From Nereocystis luetkeana (taxonomy: Eukaryota > Sar > Phaeophyceae > Laminariales > Laminariaceae), in NCBI GenBank assembly GCA_031213475.1, contig JARUPZ010000011.1, positions 4,180,001-4,244,000 on the forward strand: a stretch of DNA of 64,000 nt, written 5' to 3'. A model generated the notes under the pieces. That model searched no databases. It had not been told where the DNA came from and saw only the letters and a list, made by a program, of their open reading frames with translations. Shown piece after piece: positions 1 through 11,299 of this stretch. The first letter of the stretch is position 1; each line of letters begins with the position of its first letter. The position numbers and the translations under genes are program-made.

Positions 1-600
1 TGTGTACGCAGACGTCGTTCGCGTAGTTGCTGTTGTACGCGGCTTTCAATCAGCGTCTGCCGCCGCTGTTGCTGCAGCTGTTGTCTATGTTGTTGTTGTT
101 GTTGTTGTTGTTGTTGGCGTGGTTGTTGCTGTTCCCGCATGTTGTCGACCTTCAGCACTAAATACAAGACACAAATACATACCAGGTACTACTACAGCAG
201 TACGTATAACCAAAAACAAATGTCCATTTTTTTTTTCTTGATACGAGCTCACACCGAGACAGGGGTATAGTACGCGTACTGCCATTTGTATATGTGCTGC
301 TGATGCCGTTGTTGTTTACAGCCTGCGTTTCTTTCCACACCGAGACAGTTGCCTACCGCCGCTGCTGCTGTTGTTGTTCCGACACGATAAGAGACAGGCG
401 TTGAGTACACTAACACGTTTCCATGTTTTATGCTGCTGACAGTGCTGCCGACTCTGCCGTCGCCGTCTCTGCCGCGAAAAAAGGCGTGAGGGTTTGTCAA
501 CATCATTCATCGTATCCCATTCCTATTTACCATTTTCGTGCTTTCTGCCTCTACAGCGCACGCCAACGCGTATTTGCTAAACTGTTTTTAAAGGTGTATT
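1..600. repeat. TTG microsatellite and unassigned left edge
   Basis: A (TTG)n run of about ten units lies near 87-116 inside Leu/Val-like triplet DNA. The rest to 600 has no reading frame with coding character. A TACCAGGTA motif is at 180-188. I see no gene here. Confidence 0.7.
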
Positions 601-737
601 AGCCAAAATCAGGTATTATATATAATTATAATACCTGGCCACTTTCGGCCAAAATCAGTTACACTATAAAAACAAGTACAAAACACACCCCAGGAGCCCT
701 GATATTGTCCAGGCTGACATCGTTACTGATTTTGGCT
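601..737. mobile_element. MITE-like element with 12-bp terminal inverted repeats
   Basis: AGCCAAAATCAG at 601-612 is the perfect reverse complement of CTGATTTTGGCT at 726-737. Inside, 611-637 forms a hairpin with an 11-bp stem (CAGGTATTATA and its complement). The same GATTTTGGC word recurs at about 1,444 and 1,474, so the family has other ends nearby. No coding capacity and no clear target duplication. A small non-autonomous DNA transposon is the natural reading. Superfamily unknown. Confidence 0.5.
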
Positions 738-904
738 CGAAAAGGCCAACTTATACATGTTTTTTTCTACTCTCTCTAGCTTTCAACTAATTTTGGCCAA
801 CTTTGAACCAATCAGAGGGGCCACGCACGTACACTGCTGTTTCTCTCCGTATGCGTCTGCCCTCCCTCGGTTGAAATTATTCTGCATTACGCAACGTATA
901 AACT

Positions 905-1450
905 CTGTACTCGCACGTACACGTTGTACGTCAAAGTACGTATCTACATAAATATGCATACATGAGTATGCTGGTTTCACTTTTTTTCTTCTTTGGGGTG
1001 TGCGACGTGCTTTGGTTATTGAATAGTTGTTGTGTCCTACTGCCGCTGCTTTGTTGTTTTCTATGGTCACAGCGGTCCATACATCACCATGGTCTTTATC
1101 TGCACCACCCCGCGTCGAGGTTGTCTCAGGTTTGGTACGGCAAGATAATTTCGTGCCGAGCTGGCAGTTCCGCGAGGACGGTCAAGAAGATTTAAGCTGT
1201 CAACGGTGGGGGGGCGCCAGAGTAAATACTCTTCTTGGCGCCCCCGCCGTCGCAGAACAAACGAAGCCTATTAACAGTGACTCTCTGCAGGTCCAAGTGA
1301 AGCCCGTGGTATCTACACCCTAAAGAAAACTAAACGACTTAGGTTTTGGAGGCCATATATGGCACGCTTCTTTTTTTACCCGACTTTCATGGACAGAACA
1401 CCGCTCGCGGCGCGCGTGTTTTACTTGGTTTTAGTATACACCTGATTTTG
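905..1450 (+). repeat. Dispersed repeat A, copy 1
   Basis: This block is clearly related, in the same orientation, to 57,750-58,310. Both start near a GCATACATG segment, share GCTGGTTTCACTTTT and GGGGTGTGCGA, and end with a run ending TTTTACTTGGTT. Both carry a GC-rich hairpin in the middle (1,207-1,246 here). No intact frame is shared by the two copies, so a non-coding transposon remnant is likelier than a gene pair. Confidence 0.7.
1207..1246. other. GC-rich hairpin within repeat A
   Basis: GGGGGCGCC pairs with GGCGCCCCC, and inside it AGAGTA pairs with TACTCT, leaving a small bulge. Repeat A copy 2 keeps a related hairpin at about 58,036-58,075 despite divergence elsewhere. The hairpin may be a structural part of the element. 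Confidence 0.55.
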
Positions 1451-1601
1451 GCTCAAACGGATCAGGTATAATTGATTTTGGCATTTGCCCTTTTCAAAGT
1501 CTTCGTCAGCTAAACTCATACCAAGTAAAATATTTGCATTCAACACGTCTTACATGTGTCCTTTGTCCTGTCGGTCCTTTGTCTATAATCTATGTTTGCA
1601 G

Positions 1602-1769
1602 GTCCGTAAGGATTGTGTCTACTGCAAAGCAACTGTGAAGGACAACGGCATCTTGATCGGCCTGTGCAAGCCCCCCCTGCACTTCTCGGGCTCCAAGCAC
1701 TCCAGGAAGTTCTTCATCGCCCACGACGAGCAAGTTCAGGGCGAACGCCACGCGAAGTTCGGCGAATAG
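1602..1769 (+). CDS. 3' terminal exon, zinc-ribbon-like protein (possible PiggyBac-type transposase tail)
   Basis: The frame opens directly after a 3' splice site (TATGTTTGCAG, AG at 1,600-1,601) and ends at TAG 1,767-1,769. It encodes about 55 residues. Codon third positions are overwhelmingly G or C, in sharp contrast to the AT-richer flanks, so this is probably true coding sequence. The peptide begins VRKDCVYCK, has C-x2-C then LCKPPLHF and KHSRKFFIAHDE, giving a Cys/His set reminiscent of the C-terminal zinc ribbon of PiggyBac-type DDE transposases. The second cysteine pair is incomplete, so that family call is weak. Upstream exons are not evident in the window and may lie left of base 1. 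A host zinc-binding protein is equally possible. A frame upstream of 1,602 is open but looks intronic. Confidence 0.5.
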   Translation, partial: VRKDCVYCKATVKDNGILIGLCKPPLHFSGSKHSRKFFIAHDEQVQGERHAKFGE

Positions 1770-3800
1770 ACTCGGGTGGAACTGGAGAAAAGCACCGCCG
1801 AGCGGGAAGGCTGTGTCGGTCGATCTCCTCGGTTCGGGCTCGGAAAATGTCTTCGCACTTTAAGAGTCTGTTCTCGTGTCTATCATGATCTGCCGGTAGA
1901 ATATCATACACAGTTGATCTGCCTTTGGTCTGCGCCTGGGGTCTGAATATAGAGGTGTTCGCGGGCGTTTGGTTGCAGCGTGCGCCTGCGTCTATAATAT
2001 TTCAATACTTTCAGCAAACATCCGTTGTGCGTGTACTTGCAAGTCTGCCAGCGGGTACTTTGAGTTCAAGCGTGGGGAGCGGACTGGTTCATTTTTTGTT
2101 TTCAGTGGGGGTTTCTTCGCCTAAGAAGAGTATCAGGTTTTGCATCGCTTTCATCACGCTAGTGCCTTGGCGAGTGCCAAGGTCTAACTGACTTTTGTGC
2201 ATCCTCTCTGGGTGCTGTGGACAACGAAAGATCCTGTTTTTTTCAATCTACCTTGGGTGTTTGCCAGGGTGCTGATTCCGTTGATGTTAGCGACATTCGC
2301 GTTTGCGAGGGGATTTTTGCTACTACTTGCTCCCGTCGCTTCGACTGCTTTGCGTTTCACGCCGGCCCCGGGCCCACTCCTACGCTGAAGACGTTTTTCC
2401 TTGAGGAATTCCTGTCGTATTAATAGTTGGTTTGGGCGTCCGCCAAAGGTTTCGTTCGTTGTCGAACTGTTAGGTGTCGCAGGACATGTGTCTACTGGCG
2501 CTGCGATTCGTCGAGCAAGTGCTTACTGTCGAAGTTGCATAGCACGCTCATGTCGCCTTCATATCTCATAACAGCTGTAATACATAATTACTACCTGCCT
2601 TTTCGGTCATTAGAACTGCTCTCTTGTGTCACCCTCATCTGCATGTTCCACTAGTAACTATTATCCTTATTATACTAATTCATATTTGGTTGTTAACAGG
2701 TACACTTGAGATATTGCCCCAACTGCAGCACATACCACTGCAACTGGTGGAATAGTCCAAACCAACCCACCAAATAATACGCATTTGATCAAGAGTCTTC
2801 TTACACGCTACGCTCATGCCACTCCGAAGGGAAAAATTGAAAATAAAGTACGATCTTGTCGGCCCTGTGCTCTTAGCGCTCGCCAGCGTTTCTTAGACGT
2901 GTTTATTTTTCTCGTTGGTCGTGCTAGCGCGAGATGAGGTTGCCCTTACGGGACGAAACTGCCTCATCGTGATCCCCGAGCCCGACTGTGGCGCGAGCGG
3001 GGGGCGTGCTTGCGCCATACCCTGGCTGCCGCCGGGCCGAGTGTGATGTGCTCGTATTTTACCGAAACATTTTTGTACGTCAGCTGTGAGTAGGACCAGT
3101 TAGTTGAGTGGTCGATACTTGATTCATGACAGTCTCGTGGGCAAAGTTTTTTCTTGTACCTTTGCCCCGTCAGGCCTACCTTTGACCCGTCGAACCCTCT
3201 TCTGAATTATAATAGTTTTGGCCAGTTGGATGTGCTCGACGCCTGCCTGTCAAGGGGCGAATGTGCAGTCAACTGACGCCTACGCTCGCTCGTGACGGTC
3301 AAAGTAGTCTGTTTTCGCTGCGAGCACCCAGATTGGACCTCTTACCCTCCGGCCGAAACGGGAGAGGAAGCAGCCTCCGCGGCGTTCGACAGCTCATGGA
3401 GACAAGAGAGGGGGGGTATTGGTTGGGGTGGCCGGTCTCTCCGTCCGCCGTTGTTTGTGCCTTGAGGTTGGGCATTCCAGAAATAATTAAATGAGTGTCG
3501 AAATCGCGGTTGGGTTTTTTGTTTACGCGTGAAAGCACGAGTTTTGCTCAAAAAGGTTGAGATTCGAACTGTAGGCTAGCATATGGTCGCCGGTCGACTA
3601 GAATCCGTGAGGCAGAGAGAACGGAGTCATTGGTGTCGACCGAATCGGATGAGCCTTTGCCGCGAGAGGAGCTGTACGGTGGTGGAGGCACTAACGGTGT
3701 CTACGAGTTTGTGCTTTGTACACGCAGGACGGAGTGTCACAGGTCACATGCACCATAGAGGTTTGGTTGTGTTGTGAAGACGTACTTTTCGTCGTTTACC
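1770..3800. other. Probable 3' UTR then unassigned DNA
   Basis: The first few hundred bases follow the exon stop and could be its 3' UTR. Beyond that I see no coding bias, no repeat with a partner elsewhere in the window, and no RNA gene. Confidence 0.4.
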
Positions 3801-3839
3801 CGCCAAGAAAAGAAACAGATTCTGAACGAGTACATGTTG

Positions 3840-4345
3840 TGTGGGTTACAACGAGGTACGACGACGACGACGCCGTGTTCCTTTTACACCCTTACACAGC
3901 TCCCCTCACGGAGCAGCTCACCCACGGAGCAGCTCACCCTCTGCCATATTATGCTTCGTTGCTGATCCTCGAGCGCATGATTATGCATTTCCTCGTCGTC
4001 GTGCCTACTTGCTGTAGAGACGCTTGGAGTGCATTTTGACAATTAATTTCCTCTCGCTTCCGTCTACTACCGTAGAGACAAATGCGCGAATTTCGAGGAC
4101 GTACGATGACAACGTCGTGTTTACATTCTCACGCACCTCCCCTAACGTAGCAGCTCACCCTGCAATATGTTATGTTGCTGATCCTCGACGGCTGATAGTG
4201 CTTTTCCTCGTCGTGCTACTGCTGTAGACTATTAGTGACGAAAGGAGGGCCTGTTGATGATTTCCTCCCGCCTTCGTCTACTTCTGTTCTGCGAAGACGA
4301 ATGAAGTGCATGTTGACGATTTCCTCTCGCTTAGGGTTGGGGTTA
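3840..4345 (+). repeat. Degenerate tandem repeat, about 250-bp unit
   Basis: Two to three imperfect units share a CGTACGA(C)GAC...CGTGTT start, CAGCTCACCCT, GTTGCTGATCCTCGA, TTCCTCGTCGTGC and TTTCCTC(T/C)CGC. Units start near 3,850 and 4,100, with a partial unit near 4,255. No coding potential is recognisable. Confidence 0.55.
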
Positions 4346-4727
4346 GTGTTCAAGATGTCTACGTACCGCTTGGTGCTCCTTCTCTTTGGTCATATAGTCG
4401 GTCCAATGTAAGGTGTTTGTTTCATGAGTATACTGGGTATTGACTTAATGTCATGCATAATCCACCCCTCACCTTCATTTATTTAGCGTTTGGTATGTAC
4501 ACCAACTGTTGGGGATTTTAGGAATAATATCAGACCAGACTTCCACCGCCCAAAAGGATTTTTTTCTTACCACAAGACCCAACCTTCGTGTGAATTATAC
4601 TTGTTGGGGTGGCCATGCTGCATCTATGTGTGTGCATGTGAGGCGGTCCACCCTCATGCTAGGTTTTTAGTCTATGTTTTATGTATTTACTACCAGTATT
4701 ATGATACGGGAGAAACTTTATACTTTT

Positions 4728-5440
4728 GTCATGTCTATGTCTGATTTGGGTTCGGATATATAATATATATGCGGAAAAAAACTAGTTAGACGAGTTGTTT
4801 CATGTCTAGATCTGGTTTGTGTTTTGGTATGGGAAAAAAGCAAACAAACGAACAAACAAACAAACAGACAAGCAAACAAGCGGTCAGGTCAGTAATTTCA
4901 TATATACTTCTGACTTAGGTTTCGGTATCGGAAAAAAAAATGATGAGGTGAGGAATTTCATGTCTGAATCCGGTTTGTGTTATGATATATATGGGGAATT
5001 TGTTTTTGTTAATTCAACTGTTTCATGTCTAAATCTGTTTTTTGCGTTTTCGGTATGATGATGAAAACAAATGTTAGCCGAGCAATTTCATGTCTAAATC
5101 CGGTTTATGTTATGATAATAAGGGGAAAAAAGAGTTACTTCAATTAATTGTTTCACGTCTATAAATCTGGTTTAGGGTGCGTTTTTGGTATGATAAACAA
5201 ATAGTTGGTTGATTAATTTCATGTCTAAATCCGGTTTGTGTAATCATGTGGGGGGAAGAAACTGGTTAGTTAAATTGTTTCATGTCTGAATCTGGTTTTT
5301 GCGTTTCGGTATGGGGGGAAAAAATGTGGGTTGAGTCATTTTCATGTCTTAATCTGGTTTTGTGTTTTGGTATGGGAAAATAACTGGGAATCGTGTACGT
5401 ATATTGTGTTTGCTTTACCGGTGGGTCTGTTTTCTTAGCT
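4728..5440 (+). repeat. Tandem repeat of about 60-65 bp, roughly ten degenerate units
   Basis: Units carry TTTCATGTCTAAATCTGG followed by TTTGTGTTTTGGTATG and a short A or G run. They recur at about 4,733, 4,800, 4,960, 5,025, 5,088, 5,152, 5,218, 5,278 and 5,340. Units differ in length and are interrupted by short CAAA/AAACA expansions (near 4,840-4,880). Satellite-like, non-coding. Confidence 0.8.
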
Positions 5441-5594
5441 GTTGTTTGCATGGTGTCTATGGCTGGTCTGGTCTATGTTGCATTTGTGTCGGAAAGAGCA
5501 GGCTGTACATTGCATGCCTAGTGTCTGGTGGCTTGTTTTACAGCGCCGTCGCCACTCGACGCCAACCCATCCAGATTTATAGGAACTTAGGTGC

Positions 5595-5602
5595 GGGGGG
5601 GG

Positions 5603-5678
<76 letters not shown>
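5595..5678 (+). repeat. (GA)n microsatellite after a G run
   Basis: A run of G is followed by about 37 uninterrupted GA dinucleotides. The Arg-Glu repeats seen on translation are an artefact of this. Confidence 0.95.
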
Positions 5679-5679
<1 letters not shown>

Positions 5680-5680
<1 letters not shown>

Positions 5681-7200
5681 CTCAAACCTTGCGCAGGCAT
5701 TTACGATACGGGTCGCTCAAGTGTTCGAGTTTTGTTTCATTTTTGCCCGATGACATGTGCCCTCTGCTGCGACGACACCACGAGCGCTACAGTTGGAACC
5801 TCGCCGTGAAAATAGCCTCATTCGAACGATCCTGTGTAGAGCTATATCCAATGTATTTAAATCAGATCTATCCATTGAATTGGAGCATGTGGGCTGTTTA
5901 TGAAAGGCCCCAACATCGGCCATGCACGACGCCGAAGGACACATTCGGTTAATAATGGGCAAAAATGGAACGACCGTTTGGTCTTCATATTGACGACCCA
6001 TCGATCCTAACAATTCCGCCACGCTTTTCACAAAGCCCCTGTCCCGCCTCTTCTCGTCAATCGACGTTCGTGTTTGGGGGAGGGGCTCTCTCTTTACGAC
6101 AATAGATAGCTGCAACACGCTGCAACAACAGCAGCAACGCCATACTGGTAGCTAGTCCCTGTGGTCGTACGAGTTCCGGCATACTCCTTTGTGTATGTAT
6201 GCTTGCTGTCGGGGTGTCGAGGTGTGTCTCTACACGCTTTGGTTGATTTTTTTCTCGCTCGCAGCCGCTTGTCAAACTTGTCATCGCACTCTTCTTATTA
6301 TAATGCTGCTGTCATCGGTGACTCCAGTCTCGGGGTTGTTCCGTGGCATCACACGATTGGGCGGCGTCTGCTTGCTGCACGGTCGTCAGACGCTCTTTCC
6401 ATCGAGCGTATGATCCACGGTGAGGCGCTTCTGCTGCACGCGCTATGCTGTGCTGCGTACGGCGGCGGAGTTAGCAAGCTTTGTCATCAAGTCACCATCC
6501 GATCAGCGTTCAAACTTCGTGACAATTTTGATTCGTTGCAGTGTGTGTGATAGGCCTACGTCGCAATGTTCAAGGCCCCCACAGTACGAAATTGCCTGTT
6601 TTTGTGGACAATATACGCATCCCCGATCGCGTAATTCCACCGGGTTTTCATCAAAAACTGAAAATCATCGAGCAGAAAAAAAACACCCTTCAAACACAAG
6701 ATACCCCCCCGTTCTTTGTTCTGCTGTCATAGCCCATATTTCCAATTATATCGCTCCATTCATTTGCTTATTTTCTTCACATACATCGCAACGACCCCTT
6801 TGTGTGGAAACCCATAGTTGCTTGGCAATGGCCAATCACGTAACCCAGTGTTGCTTGGCAACGTGCTGCACTTGCTTGGCACCGTGTCGCAAGGCCGGCG
6901 CTCACAAAACACACCCGGCATTTCGCGCACCCGGATCTCACTCTGCACACACCTCTAGACTATCTGAGTTGGGGCCTATGCTACGCTCATCCTTGGAGTC
7001 CTATGAGGCAACTAACTGTTGTGGTGAAGAAGGCCCCGTGCTTCGACAACCATTACGCCGGACGCACACACACACAGACGCCGGCCTTGACCTGAACAGC
7101 CAAGGCCGTTTCCCGTGCGGCACACGCAGGTAGGTGCAAGACGCCCTGCATGCTGCTACAACGTCAGTTAGTTGGGCTATGGGGCTTGTGTAGGTACTTC
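5680..7200. other. Unassigned DNA with three GTTGCTTGGCAAC-like boxes
   Basis: No coding bias is visible. Between about 6,818 and 6,885 the word TTGCTTGGCA occurs three times. The middle copy is the palindrome GTTGCTTGGCAAC, similar in form to RFX/X-box sites. No adjacent gene supports a regulatory role. Confidence 0.3.
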
Positions 7201-7220
7201 CAATGTCTGACGGAGGGTCA

Positions 7221-7947
7221 TTCTTATTATCGGAGAGCTTTTTTCCCTAAAATTTCGACATTTTTTGTTTCGCGCAATTTTTCAATCTTCCATATTTTCC
7301 TGTTTTTTTTTTCCAAATATTGGAACGTTAACAAACTTGATATTTTTGGTTCTTCTGGAGAATTTCACGAATAGTGACAGAACGCCTCCGTATATTGATA
7401 CATATCTCCGATTATTTCCGAACTTTGGAAATTTGGAAAAAACGCTCTCCGATAAAGGTCGTCCTTATCGGGGAGCTTTATTTTCCAAGTTTTCGACATT
7501 TTTTTGCGCAATTTTTCAATCTTCCATATTTTCCTGTTTTTTTTTTCAAATATTGGAATGTTAACGAATTTGATATTTTTGGTTCTGGAGAATTTCACGA
7601 ATAGTGACAAAACGCCTCCGTATGGTGATACATATCTCCAATTATTTCCAAACTTTGGAAATTATGGAAAAAACGCTCTCCGACAAGAATGAACCTAGGG
7701 TCGTCCTTATCGGAGAGTTTTTTTTTCCAAATTTTCAACATATTTTTCGCGCAATTTTTCAATCTTCCATATTTTCCTGTTTTTTTTTCCAGATTTAATT
7801 ATTGGAATGAATGTAAACGAAATTGATATTTTTGGATCTGGAGAATTTCACGAATAGTGACAGAACGCCTCCGTATATTGATACATGTTTCCAATTATTT
7901 CCAAACTTAGGAAATTTTGGGAAAAAAAGCGCTCTCCGATAAGAATG
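7221..7947 (+). mobile_element. Head-to-tail array of three MITE-like units, about 230-245 bp each
   Basis: Units lie at about 7,221-7,456, 7,462-7,688 and 7,702-7,947. Each begins near TTATCGGAGAGCTTTTTT and ends with AAAACGCTCTCCGATAAG, so each has inverted ends of about 13 bp or more (TTATCGGAGAGC and its complement). The interiors are nearly the same AT-rich sequence and include TTTCGCGCAATTTTTC and GAATTTCACGAATAGTGAC. No protein is encoded. Confidence 0.75.
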
Positions 7948-8001
7948 AACCTAAGGTGTGTCGCTGTCTCGTACTTTTCGTTTCACTGCGTTCCAATGAG
8001 C

Positions 8002-8327
8002 CGGCGCCCCCGGTGGCTTGGTAGGTGGTCCGCGTGCTTCTCAAGATAAATTTCGTGGGTTCAAGTCTCACCGAGTGCATGCTCGTGGCTTTTTGTTGCA
8101 AAAAAGAAATTGAGTGGCAGAAAGTGCGAGAGCGTGAGTTGGCTATACATTCGATCAAAATCGACGAGCAGTGGGAATGCTGAACCCTATCTATGCGCGA
8201 CGAAAAATAAAGGCACGTACCGGGGGGGAGAAGGGTAGACACCTGTGTCCAGAAGCAGCTCGTTGAGGGTAAAACCTCCCACGAGTAAGACTGGAAAGTA
8301 AAAGTGATGTTGGAAAAAAAAAAAAAA
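8002..8327 (+). mobile_element. tRNA-derived SINE, family S1, copy 1
   Basis: The head carries RNA polymerase III boxes: A box TGGCTTGGTAGG (8,014-8,025) and B box GGTTCAAGTCT (8,058-8,068), 32 bases apart as in tRNA genes. A unique body follows, and the element ends in a poly(A) run at about 8,314-8,327. A second copy at 41,137-41,473 matches over the full length with the same tail type. No clean target duplication is visible, so the insertion is not recent. Confidence 0.85.
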
Positions 8328-9779
8328 CGAGTTTGTAGGTAGTGGGCGTATCTTGTGAGCACGAGTTTAGACGATGGCACCAACACCAACGGTTTAACCG
8401 TAGTATACGCAAAAGTACATGACGCTGCAACTACCGGTCGTGTTGCAGCCACGGCATTAGGAGCGGCTACAACACCGCTACCCTGATAAGGCAGCGGCGG
8501 CAGCAGCGGCAGTAGCAGCAACAATTATTAATATCAGAAACCACTACGGTTGCTGCTGAACGTAGCTCAAGCTGTGTTGGTTGCTTTGGCTGCATAGGCT
8601 GCGGCTATTGATGTCCTGACAGTGGGTTTTGTTGGACAGCAGTACCGGTAGTGATCTCGTCAAGTGAAGGACAGCAGCGTGAAACGCGAAGTCGACAGCA
8701 AGGCGTACGCAGCATCGACAGCTAGAGTTGCTACTGTACAGCGACAATCGATTGATTCAGACCCCCCTATTGCCACTGCTGCTGCCGCCGCCGCTGCAGT
8801 CTGTGGCTTCTGCTGCACGTACTACTGAACAACAGCCACACGATTTTACCCCGTACATGTGGAGGTGGTACTATTTTTACAGCGCAGTGATAGGTACGGC
8901 GATGCTAACTTGACGCACCAGTAGTAGCTCTAATGGCTGGGGCTTTGCTGCTGAGCTGGGGTTGCTGCTGCACAGCAGTAGTAGCTGTGTCAGTGACGTT
9001 GACTGCCGGGGCTACTGTTGCTTCTGTATACGGTGTACCATTGGTCGTAATACCGGACAACGGTCATCCTGTCATCATATACAGGTCCTGCTCGTAGGCG
9101 TCATCCAAGAAAGCAGGTAGAAGAACCTTCTCTTGACGCCCTTTCCTCTCTCCGTGCGTTATGCTACTGTAAGAGTAAAGGCCGTCCTCTTAGCATCAGC
9201 GATGGATGGGATCTGTGACGACGTGGTGCACGCCGGGAGCGTTTCAGTCGTGCACAGTTAAGGTTTCAACAATAGGGCCCTCTTGCCGAGAATCACAGAT
9301 AATCGGGAATAATACCACCACGTCAACGTGAGGTTGATTGAGGGCTGGGCAGATGGCGTGAAGGGATGGTTCGTTGATGGCTCGTTGGATTTGAGCGGTT
9401 TATCTCCTCAACAGATGCGACGCGTGTCAAATTAGGCTCGTAGGGTATTGAAATAGCTTATGAACTTGTCTCTATCCCACATCGTATGTTCTTCACCTTT
9501 CTGGTCGCCCGTATCTACAAGTTGGTACGATGGCACTCACAAGTTCTCCACCAGCTTTCGTGCGATCTGCTGCTGTTGTTCCTTGGCACTACTACTGTAC
9601 GGTGCCGCGCAGTAGACAGAGCATCGCCACGCATATCGAGCAGGATCTCGTGCGCATCGCGGGGGTCAAGGTAGTTGCGAATAACATCGGCGAAGGCCAT
9701 CTCTTGCGCTCCAGCGGAGAGCGATGAGGTAAGTGGTGTAACGGTCTCGAGCGTGCATGTATCAGGTCTGGGAGAGCAC
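8328..9779. other. Unassigned DNA with GCA/GCC triplet patches
   Basis: Triplet-rich patches occur (near 8,490-8,525 and 8,780-8,800). I see no coherent gene, splice structure or repeat partner. Confidence 0.4.
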
Positions 9780-10175
9780 TCATGATAGGAGCTACCACTC
9801 CGGGGTCCTTTCGCCACCGTCCAATATGCGCCTGCTTTCACGCCATGCTTTGTAGTATTTGCCAGAATTCCAACCCGCTTTATGCTGGGCGTCTATGCCA
9901 CACTCACACTTTGCCCCAGTTCATGCACAGATCGACCTTTGTACCACGCAGCCTGCGGTCCTGGTTGATGAACCGTCGTACGCGCTGTACTTACCGGTTC
10001 TCGGTTGGGGTAGTATTGTGCCGAGGGTATTAGGCAAGGCTACGTAGAAAGATATGAGAGGTTGTGGGCTGCGTCGGCCGCACATCCTTTCGTGAGGGCA
10101 GGCGTTTATCTCCGGGTTTGGTCACACCACCCCCCTTCGATATTATCCACGTCTCTGAAAACCCTCGGGTCCTTG
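9780..10175 (+). repeat. Dispersed repeat C, copy 1
   Basis: Direct-orientation relative of 47,057-47,465. Shared stretches include CATGATAGGAGCT, CTCCGGGGTCC, TGTACCACGCAGCCTGCGGTCC, CCGAGGGTATTAG and ATCTCCGGGTTTGGTC. No reading frame is conserved between copies, so this is a non-coding dispersed element. Confidence 0.75.
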
Positions 10176-10204
10176 GAAAAATCGACGTACCATCCTCCCC
10201 AGCT

Positions 10205-11000
10205 GATTGACCGGACAAGACCAGTCATTCGATATCCTAACCCGTTTACCGGTGGATCCGAGATGCACTATGCCAACCAAACTTAGGAGAGAAAACTCGG
10301 CCTTTTCCGATAGAAAAACCCCTCCCCAACACGCACAATCGTGTGCCGCCTTACTCACTAACGCGAAGAACGGGACGCCCTCTGAAGACTAGGATCTTCC
10401 TGGGCGTTCACCGCGCGCCTTCTGTACGGAGCCTCCCCGGTGGCGACCGCGAAGAGGGAGGCTCCCGCTCTCGTTTATATAGTGACACAACACAAAATCC
10501 AGTCAACCCCGCCAAACTCCAGAATTGCGAGAAGGCGCGCAAGACAAGAAATAAAAAACGAACGAATAAACTCTATAGGTCAAGCCACGTCTGTGGAAAC
10601 CCTCGGATCCATAAACGAACCGCTGTAACATCCTCTCCCGCTGACTAGCTGCACAAGTGCAGTCACGCGATATCCCAAACAGTGGATCCGACGGGCGCTA
10701 TGTCACCCAAACTGAGGAGAGAAAACCTCGCCTTGTTTCGGATAGAAAACCCCCCAGAATGCAGCTCATGCGCCGCCTTACCATCGCGGTGAACAGGACG
10801 CCCTCTTGGCATCCATGGGAATTTCCTGGACGCCCACCGCGCGGCTTCTCTACGGAGCTTCCCCGGTTGCGATCACGAACAGGGGCTCCCGCCTAGTTTA
10901 TGGACAGAGCACGAAATCCAGTTAACCTTGCCAAACTCCAGAATTGGGAAATCCCCCGTTACATCAAAACGAATTCAAGAACGAATCGAAGTACGCCCTC
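10205..11000 (+). repeat. Two-copy tandem repeat, about 430-bp unit
   Basis: Unit 1 spans about 10,205-10,630 and unit 2 about 10,640-11,000. Common words include GTGGATCCGA, AGGAGAGAAAAC, GGACGCCCTCT, TTCCTGGRCG, ACCGCGCG, GGAGCNTCCCCGG and CCAAACTCCAGAATT. A GGAAACCCTCGGATCC word at the junction recurs near 42,785 and, altered, in repeat C copies. Confidence 0.75.
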
Positions 11001-11299
11001 TTGCGCCGAAGCGCACTCACCCGTCTTCATCAGACCCCTTGCGTTGTAGGAGATCAGAGTCACCCTTAAGCCTAACCGCCGAAGCCAGCGCCCATGAGTT
11101 GATTGGGACGAAACCTTGTACGCCCGCCGCCACCCTCGCAGACACGGCGCCGGCCCGACTACCGACCTCCTGGCGATAAACATGGTACGAGGGTGAGTGC
11201 TGCTCGTAGGGAGCGACCCCCCCCCCCCCCCCCGCTCCCGGCAGCTGGAACGCCCGACCCAGGTGGCGATCGCAGAAGAGGAAACGTATTAAAAACAAA

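Noticed and set aside
5362..5952. 196-codon plus-strand frame with long Arg-Glu repeats
   Set aside because: The repeat is the (GA)n microsatellite read through; the rest lacks coding bias and crosses the 60-bp tandem repeat.
6818..6885. Three GTTGCTTGGCAAC-like boxes as RFX/X-box promoter elements
   Set aside because: The form fits, but there is no recognisable downstream gene and the three copies are likely a small local repeat.
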